From Syntrophomonas sp. (lineage in GTDB: Bacteria; Bacillota; Syntrophomonadia; Syntrophomonadales; Syntrophomonadaceae): a stretch of DNA of 11,607 bases. Of the stretch, positions 7,272 to 11,607 are shown piece after piece (position 1 is the first letter of the stretch; the number at the start of each line of letters is the position of its first letter). The notes beneath the pieces were generated by a model, which saw only the letters and a list, made by a program, of their open reading frames with translations, made no database searches and had not been told where the DNA came from. The stretch covers positions 1 to 11,607 of the forward strand of contig JAQUUV010000046.1 of NCBI GenBank assembly GCA_028693695.1. Reading direction: 5' to 3'. Both the position numbers and the translations under genes were made by a program.

Positions 7272-7937
7272 ATGTCGAATTATGAAATTATATTTAAGCT
7301 TACCCTGGCATGTATACTTGGCGGGGTCATAGGATTGGAACGGGAGAGTCTGAGTCGTCCGGCTGGTTTTAGAACTTATACCTTGGTTTGCGTAGGTTCG
7401 ACCTTGGCTATGATAGTTTCTTTGGACATGTATTTCCAGTTTTATCGGACCGTCAATGCTGATCCAGGTCGTATTGCTGCTCAGGTTGTAAGCGGGATTG
7501 GTTTTCTGGGAGCAGGGACTATCATGAAAGAAGGCCCTACGGTAAGCGGTCTGACTACGGCTGCCGGTCTTTGGGGGGTAGCCTGTATCGGGCTGGCGGT
7601 TGGGGCAGGCATGTACTTGCCGGCTATCGTAACTACCATACTAATTCTGTTTGTATTATTCTATTTTGCTAAATTTGAACAGCATTTTAAGGGTATGCGT
7701 GTATATAAAGGCCTAGTACTGGTGGTGATAGATGGGCCTGGTCAGGTGGGAAATATTGGTTCCATTCTAGGCGAACAGGGAGTTCTAATTAAAAATATCA
7801 GTCTAAGCCGCCAGGAAAGCGACAACCTTTTGGAAATAGAGTTATTATTGGAGATGCCATCGGAAATCTCTATCGACCAGGTTGTTGAAGAGCTAGCAAA
7901 AATCAAAGGCTTGCAGAGCATAGATAGGTTAAATTAA
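7272..7937 (+). CDS. MgtC/SapB family membrane protein
   Basis: This is a 221-residue member of the MgtC/SapB family. The N-terminal half holds about four or five membrane segments with the family signatures GLERE (residues about 22-26), FRTYTLVCVGSTLAM and GRIAAQVVSGIGFLGAGTI, followed by VSGLTTAAGLW. The C-terminal 80 residues are soluble and look like the ACT-like domain found in longer MgtC proteins (VLVVIDGPGQVGNIGSILGE onward). Salmonella MgtC promotes survival in low Mg2+ and in macrophages and inhibits the F1Fo ATP synthase; the role of the many homologues in non-pathogens is unclear and none is assigned here. GGGTGGG at 7259-7265 is a fair ribosome site 6 bases before this ATG. The gene separates proS from polC, which are adjacent in Bacillus, with 19- and 20-base gaps, so it is likely co-transcribed with both. 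Confidence 0.92.
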   Translation: MSNYEIIFKLTLACILGGVIGLERESLSRPAGFRTYTLVCVGSTLAMIVSLDMYFQFYRTVNADPGRIAAQVVSGIGFLGAGTIMKEGPTVSGLTTAAGLWGVACIGLAVGAGMYLPAIVTTILILFVLFYFAKFEQHFKGMRVYKGLVLVVIDGPGQVGNIGSILGEQGVLIKNISLSRQESDNLLEIELLLEMPSEISIDQVVEELAKIKGLQSIDRLN

Positions 7938-7943
7938 GGGGTC

Positions 7944-7950
7944 AGGGGGA
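7944..7950 (+). promoter_or_regulatory. Ribosome binding site for polC (supports GTG start)
   Basis: AGGGGGA lies 7 bases before the GTG at 7958. The ATG at 7956 overlaps that GTG but is followed at once by TGA (ATGTGA), so it cannot start the polymerase. GTG at 7958 is the first usable start in the open frame. Confidence 0.7.
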
Positions 7951-7957
7951 ATTACAT

Positions 7958-10900
7958 GTGACTCTGCAGTTCCAGGCTTTTATTAATGACAAAATAGATG
8001 CACAGCTTGTAGAGGTGTGGGATGGTACCCTTATTGAGAAAGTTGAGGTATTCAAGGCTAAGAGAAGATGGAAGTTGCATCTTCTTGTACCGCAACCCAT
8101 TCCGAGCATTGTTATAAGAAATACGGTCCAGCAGTTAAGTATTTGCTACGATTACCTGGACTATATAGAATTAAATATCGTACTTAATGATGCGTCCGGG
8201 AGTATGCGCCGCATCATTGATAATAGGCGGGATGATTTATCATCCTGTTTATTTTTGGCGGGCAAGTTTATGTTGGAATTGCCATTAATCAGGTGGAAGT
8301 TTGAAAATTCCAGGATAGATATTATTAGCAGTGATGAGGCTCTTTATAATCAGATAATAGCCTGTGAAACCTGCCCTAGGTTAGCGGACTGGTTCTGGCA
8401 GGAGTATTCCCTGCAGGTTCTGGTGAGAGTTCTTTATCGAGGTGTAGGCCAAGCTAAGCCTGATACTGAAAATTGGCTTACCAATCGCCAACTTGATATT
8501 ATCGAAGCCGGCCAGGATATCGCCATGCCAGGAAAACGCGGATTTAATTCCCGGGAAGGAAAAAAACTGGAGCAAACAATTCATGCCAAACCATTACCGG
8601 TTGCAGAATTAGAAGAAGGCATGAAAACAGCTGTTACTGAAGGAGAAATCTGGCACAAAGATATCAATGTCTTAAGAGATGGTCGCTTGGTGGTAAGCTA
8701 TTACCTTACCGATTTCAACGATACCATTGTGATAAAGGCGTTTCTGGATAAGAGTGAGGATGACAGGATAAAAGTTGGAGATAGGATAAGGGTAAAAGGC
8801 AGTATTCGTTTTGATACCCGTCTGAAGGAAATTGTTCTATTTATGGAGCAATATAAACAACAGGAAAAAACTAGCCGCAACGACGATAACGAAGACAAGA
8901 GAATCGAGTTACATGCCCACACCAAGATGAGTGCCATGGATGGGCTAGCCGAGGTTAAGGATTTAATCCATAAGGCTGTACTGTGGGGACACCCTGCTAT
9001 TGCAATAACAGACCACGGCTGTATTCAGTCTTTTCCCGTAGCCTATGCTGCAGCCAAAGAGTACAACAAAAATAGTGATAATAATATTAAGATAATATAC
9101 GGAGTCGAAGGATATCTGGTAGAGGAAGATAAAAAGGAGCGGCCTTACCATATAATATTGCTGGCTCGTAACCTGGTGGGTCTAAAGAATCTTTATAAGC
9201 TGATAAGTATAAGCTATCTGGATCATTTTTACCGCCAACCCCGGATGCCTCGCCAGGAACTGCTTAAATATCGGGAGGGACTGCTCTTAGGGACAGCATG
9301 TGAAGCGGGTGAATTATTCCGTGCCTTGCTGAGAGGTGCGGGTGATGATGAATTGACCGCGATTGCATCCTTTTACGATTATTTAGAAATTCAGCCCCGG
9401 GCTAATAATGCTTTCCTGATCAGAAAAGGTCTAGTGGAATCAGAAGTAGCCCTGGCAGATTTAAATCTGCGTATAGTTGAGCTAGGGCGAAAAATGAATA
9501 AGCCGGTAGTTGCTACTGGGGATGTTCATTTTGTAGAACCCCATCACGAAAAATTCCGCACCATTATTAAGGCAGGACAGGATTATCAAGATGCGGGTGA
9601 GAAACTTCCCCTATATTTTAGAACGACAGGTGAAATGTTAGAGGAATTTGCCTATTTAGGTGAAGCTGAGGCTAGGCGAGTAGTAATAGAAGATCCTGCC
9701 ATTGTTTCGAGCCTGATTGAAACAATTAAACCTGTTCCTGATGGATTCTATCCGCCTCAAATTGAAACTGCCGAAAAAGAGGTTAATGAATTGACCTGGG
9801 AAAAGGCTCATGCAAGTTATGGGGTTCAGTTACCCGAAATTGTGGAAGCAAGAGTGAAAAGGGAATTGGCTTCAATTAATAAATATGGCTTTTCGGTATT
9901 ATATTTAATTGCCCATAAACTGGTTAAGAAATCCAATGAAGACGGCTACTTAGTTGGTTCCCGGGGTTCGGTAGGTTCTTCTCTGGTGGCATTTTTCACT
10001 GGTATTACCGAAGTAAATGCTTTGCCACCTCATTATATATGTCCTAATTGCTTTTATTGCGAATTTATCATGGACAATTCGGTGGGTTGTGGAGCCGATT
10101 TAGACGAGAGAGTATGCCCTTCCTGCGGGGAAGAATTACATAAGGACGGTTTTGATATACCCTTTGAAACATTTTTAGGCTTTGAAGGTGATAAGGTACC
10201 GGATATCGACCTGAACTTCTCCGGTGATTATCAAAGCCGGGCTCACCAATATGTGGAGGAACTGTTTGGCAGCAACAATGTTTTCCGAGCGGGAACCATA
10301 TCGACGATTGCTGATAAGACCGCTTTTGGTTTTGTTAAGAAATATGCTGAGGGACAGGGACTGGATCTAAAGGCCTCAGAAATGGCTCGTCTTTCCCAGG
10401 GTATTACCGGGGTAAGAAGAACCACCGGGCAGCACCCGGGCGGATTGATTGTTGTTCCCAAGGACAAAGATATTTTAGATTTTACCCCGCTGCAGCACCC
10501 GGCTGATAACAAGGGATCCGGGGTCATCACTACCCATTTTGAATATCATGCTATAGGGGATCAGCTGGTTAAGTTAGATATACTAGGGCATGATGATCCC
10601 ACCGTTATTAAAGAGCTAGAGGATTTGACTGGTATTAAGGCATCCTCTATAAGCCTTTCGGAAAAGGAGACTATGAAGCTATTTTCCGGGGTGGAGCCAT
10701 TGGGGGTTAAGGCTGAGGATATTGATTCCAGCGTGGGTACCTATGGAATACCGGAATTTGGAACCCGTTTTGTCAGGCAGATGTTAGAAGCTACCCGGCC
10801 CACCAGTTTTTCGGAACTAGTAAGGATAAGCGGACTCTCTCATGGGACTGATGTATGGCTCAATAATGCCCAGAGTCTGATAGCCGATAAATTAGCCACC

Positions 10901-11607
10901 TTGAATGAAGTAATATGTACCCGCGACGACATAATGACCTATTTGATTTATAAAGATATGGATAAGAATAAGGCTTTTGAAATAATGGAAAAGGTTCGCA
11001 AGGGAAAAGGCTTGAAACTGCCCGAGGTGGCTCAAATGGAGAAATGTCATATACCACCTTGGTATATAAATTCATGTCAAAAGATAAAGTATATGTTTCC
11101 AAAAGCTCATGCCGTGGCATATGTAACTATGGCTTTCCGTATTGCTTGGTTTAAAGTCAATTATCCCCTAGAGTTTTATGCCAGCTTTTTTGGAATCAGG
11201 GCTGAAGATTTTGAGGCGGAAACGATACTAGGGGGATATGAATCGGTGCGAGAGCGGATCAAGGAAATTGAAGGGATGGGTCAAAATGCTCCGCAAAAAG
11301 AAAAAAAACTACTGACTATATTAGAACTGGCAATGGAAATGTATGCGCGGGGCTTTAAATTTTATCCCGTAGACATCTATAAATCAAACGCTCATAAATT
11401 TGTAGTTGCTGGTAAGGGATTAATTTTGCCCTTTGCCTCTTTGCCTAATGTGGGAGCGGCTGCTGCTCAAGGTATCATAGCCAGCCGGGATGATGGAGAA
11501 TATATATCTATTGAGGAGTTTCAGGGTAGAACCCGCCTGAATAAGAGTGCAATGGATATTATGAGAAAAGGAAATTGTTTTCCAGGCTTACCCGAAAAAA
11601 CCCAAAT
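7958..11607 (+). CDS. polC: DNA polymerase III alpha subunit PolC, lacking the exonuclease domain; 3' end cut by window
   Basis: This is the replicative C-family DNA polymerase of Firmicutes, acting at the fork with the beta clamp. The frame is open from GTG 7958 to the window end (1216 codons), and alignment by memory to Bacillus PolC suggests only a short tail is missing. Domains in order are: N-terminal tau-interaction-like region (1 to about 215); OB fold (about 225-305); PHP domain (316 to about 530) with HAH 319/321, D328, H345, TDH 351-353, E384, H398, C448 and GDVH 521-524; thumb/palm with GSRGSVGSSL; a zinc motif with CPNC 695-698 and CPSC 720-723; catalytic PDIDLNFSG (D749, D751) and KLDILGHDD (D874); fingers (ISGLSHGTDVWL, KIKYMFPKAHA); and the C-terminal region. 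Standard PolC is about 1430 residues with a DnaQ-like exonuclease inserted in the PHP domain. Here that insertion is absent: YGVEGYLV (381-388) runs through a ten-residue linker into RPYHIILLA (395-403). No stop or frameshift was found on manual translation. Confidence 0.97.
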   Translation, partial: MTLQFQAFINDKIDAQLVEVWDGTLIEKVEVFKAKRRWKLHLLVPQPIPSIVIRNTVQQLSICYDYLDYIELNIVLNDASGSMRRIIDNRRDDLSSCLFLAGKFMLELPLIRWKFENSRIDIISSDEALYNQIIACETCPRLADWFWQEYSLQVLVRVLYRGVGQAKPDTENWLTNRQLDIIEAGQDIAMPGKRGFNSREGKKLEQTIHAKPLPVAELEEGMKTAVTEGEIWHKDINVLRDGRLVVSYYLTDFNDTIVIKAFLDKSEDDRIKVGDRIRVKGSIRFDTRLKEIVLFMEQYKQQEKTSRNDDNEDKRIELHAHTKMSAMDGLAEVKDLIHKAVLWGHPAIAITDHGCIQSFPVAYAAAKEYNKNSDNNIKIIYGVEGYLVEEDKKERPYHIILLARNLVGLKNLYKLISISYLDHFYRQPRMPRQELLKYREGLLLGTACEAGELFRALLRGAGDDELTAIASFYDYLEIQPRANNAFLIRKGLVESEVALADLNLRIVELGRKMNKPVVATGDVHFVEPHHEKFRTIIKAGQDYQDAGEKLPLYFRTTGEMLEEFAYLGEAEARRVVIEDPAIVSSLIETIKPVPDGFYPPQIETAEKEVNELTWEKAHASYGVQLPEIVEARVKRELASINKYGFSVLYLIAHKLVKKSNEDGYLVGSRGSVGSSLVAFFTGITEVNALPPHYICPNCFYCEFIMDNSVGCGADLDERVCPSCGEELHKDGFDIPFETFLGFEGDKVPDIDLNFSGDYQSRAHQYVEELFGSNNVFRAGTISTIADKTAFGFVKKYAEGQGLDLKASEMARLSQGITGVRRTTGQHPGGLIVVPKDKDILDFTPLQHPADNKGSGVITTHFEYHAIGDQLVKLDILGHDDPTVIKELEDLTGIKASSISLSEKETMKLFSGVEPLGVKAEDIDSSVGTYGIPEFGTRFVRQMLEATRPTSFSELVRISGLSHGTDVWLNNAQSLIADKLATLNEVICTRDDIMTYLIYKDMDKNKAFEIMEKVRKGKGLKLPEVAQMEKCHIPPWYINSCQKIKYMFPKAHAVAYVTMAFRIAWFKVNYPLEFYASFFGIRAEDFEAETILGGYESVRERIKEIEGMGQNAPQKEKKLLTILELAMEMYARGFKFYPVDIYKSNAHKFVVAGKGLILPFASLPNVGAAAAQGIIASRDDGEYISIEEFQGRTRLNKSAMDIMRKGNCFPGLPEKTQ
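9107..9151 (+). other. Junction in polC where the 3'-5' exonuclease domain would be
   Basis: These bases encode residues 384-398 of PolC, from the PHP glutamate E384 to the PHP histidine H398. In Bacillus PolC these two landmarks are separated by the roughly 190-residue DnaQ-like exonuclease with its DVETTG, ExO II and ExO III motifs. Here they are 14 residues apart, linked by an acidic then basic stretch (EEDKKE). No DxE exonuclease motif was found elsewhere in the 1216 visible residues. Confidence 0.88.

Larger units (their letters stand above)
1..11607 (+). other. Probable single operon: lipid, isoprenoid, translation and replication genes
   Basis: Nine genes run in one direction with spacings of 5, 36, -8, 0, 4, 36, 19 and 20 bases. 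No inverted repeat followed by a T-run and no good -35/-10 pair was seen in the gaps by eye. The order uppS-cdsA-dxr-rseP-(ispG)-proS-polC is the conserved Firmicute cluster that normally follows frr; the upstream part is outside the window. Promoters inside coding sequence cannot be excluded. Confidence 0.7.

Noticed and set aside
9107..9151. Exonuclease loss explained by a frameshift or broken gene
   Set aside because: Manual translation is open through the junction and the PHP sequence resumes exactly at the RPYH landmark in the same frame. A decayed gene would leave remnants or stops. An assembly deletion cannot be excluded but would have to be precise and in frame.
10243..10530. 95-codon antisense open frame opposite polC
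   Set aside because: It overlaps the conserved PolC palm coding sequence, has no recognisable motif, and its composition is that of a shadow frame.
1..11607. Mobile elements, CRISPR arrays, defence systems, prophage
   Set aside because: No transposase, integrase, repeat-spacer pattern, toxin-antitoxin pair or foreign-looking composition was seen; the window is a housekeeping operon.

Overview
The window is a 11.6 kb block of densely packed, co-directional housekeeping genes from a low-to-moderate G+C Firmicute. The most likely group is a clostridial lineage (for example Syntrophomonadaceae-like), although I infer this from gene order and protein style and ran no search. Evidence for a Firmicute is the order uppS-cdsA-dxr-rseP-proS-polC, the presence of a C-family replicative polymerase (PolC), and ispG between rseP and proS. 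All nine genes are on the + strand. Gaps are at most 36 bases, two genes overlap, and I see no terminator or convincing internal promoter, so the block probably belongs to one long transcript whose promoter lies upstream of the window.

Layout: 1-288 is the 3' end of uppS. 294-1079 is cdsA. 1116-2237 is an AI-2E/PerM-family membrane protein. 2230-3396 is dxr (GTG start, overlapping the membrane gene). 3397-4428 is rseP, a site-2 protease. 4433-5500 is ispG. 5537-7252 is proS. 7272-7937 is an MgtC/SapB-family membrane protein. 7958 to the window end is polC (GTG start, 1216 codons visible, lacking only a short C-terminal tail). There are no tRNA or rRNA genes, mobile elements or CRISPR arrays, and no gene-free stretch above 40 bases.

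How the genes work together: Dxr and IspG are two steps of the MEP isoprenoid pathway, which supplies the isopentenyl and farnesyl diphosphates that UppS extends to the undecaprenyl carrier lipid for cell-wall synthesis. CdsA makes CDP-diacylglycerol for phospholipids. RseP is a membrane protease for signalling or membrane quality control. ProS charges tRNA-Pro and PolC replicates the chromosome. Two membrane proteins that are not part of the Bacillus version of this cluster (AI-2E family and MgtC family) have been inserted into it.

The most interesting observation is in PolC. In standard PolC a DnaQ-like 3'-5' exonuclease domain of roughly 190 residues interrupts the PHP domain. Here that domain is cleanly absent: the reading frame passes from one half of the PHP domain to the other through about ten residues, while the OB, PHP, palm, zinc-finger and C-terminal parts are all present. 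The PHP domain keeps what looks like a full set of metal-binding residues, so it is a candidate replacement proofreader.
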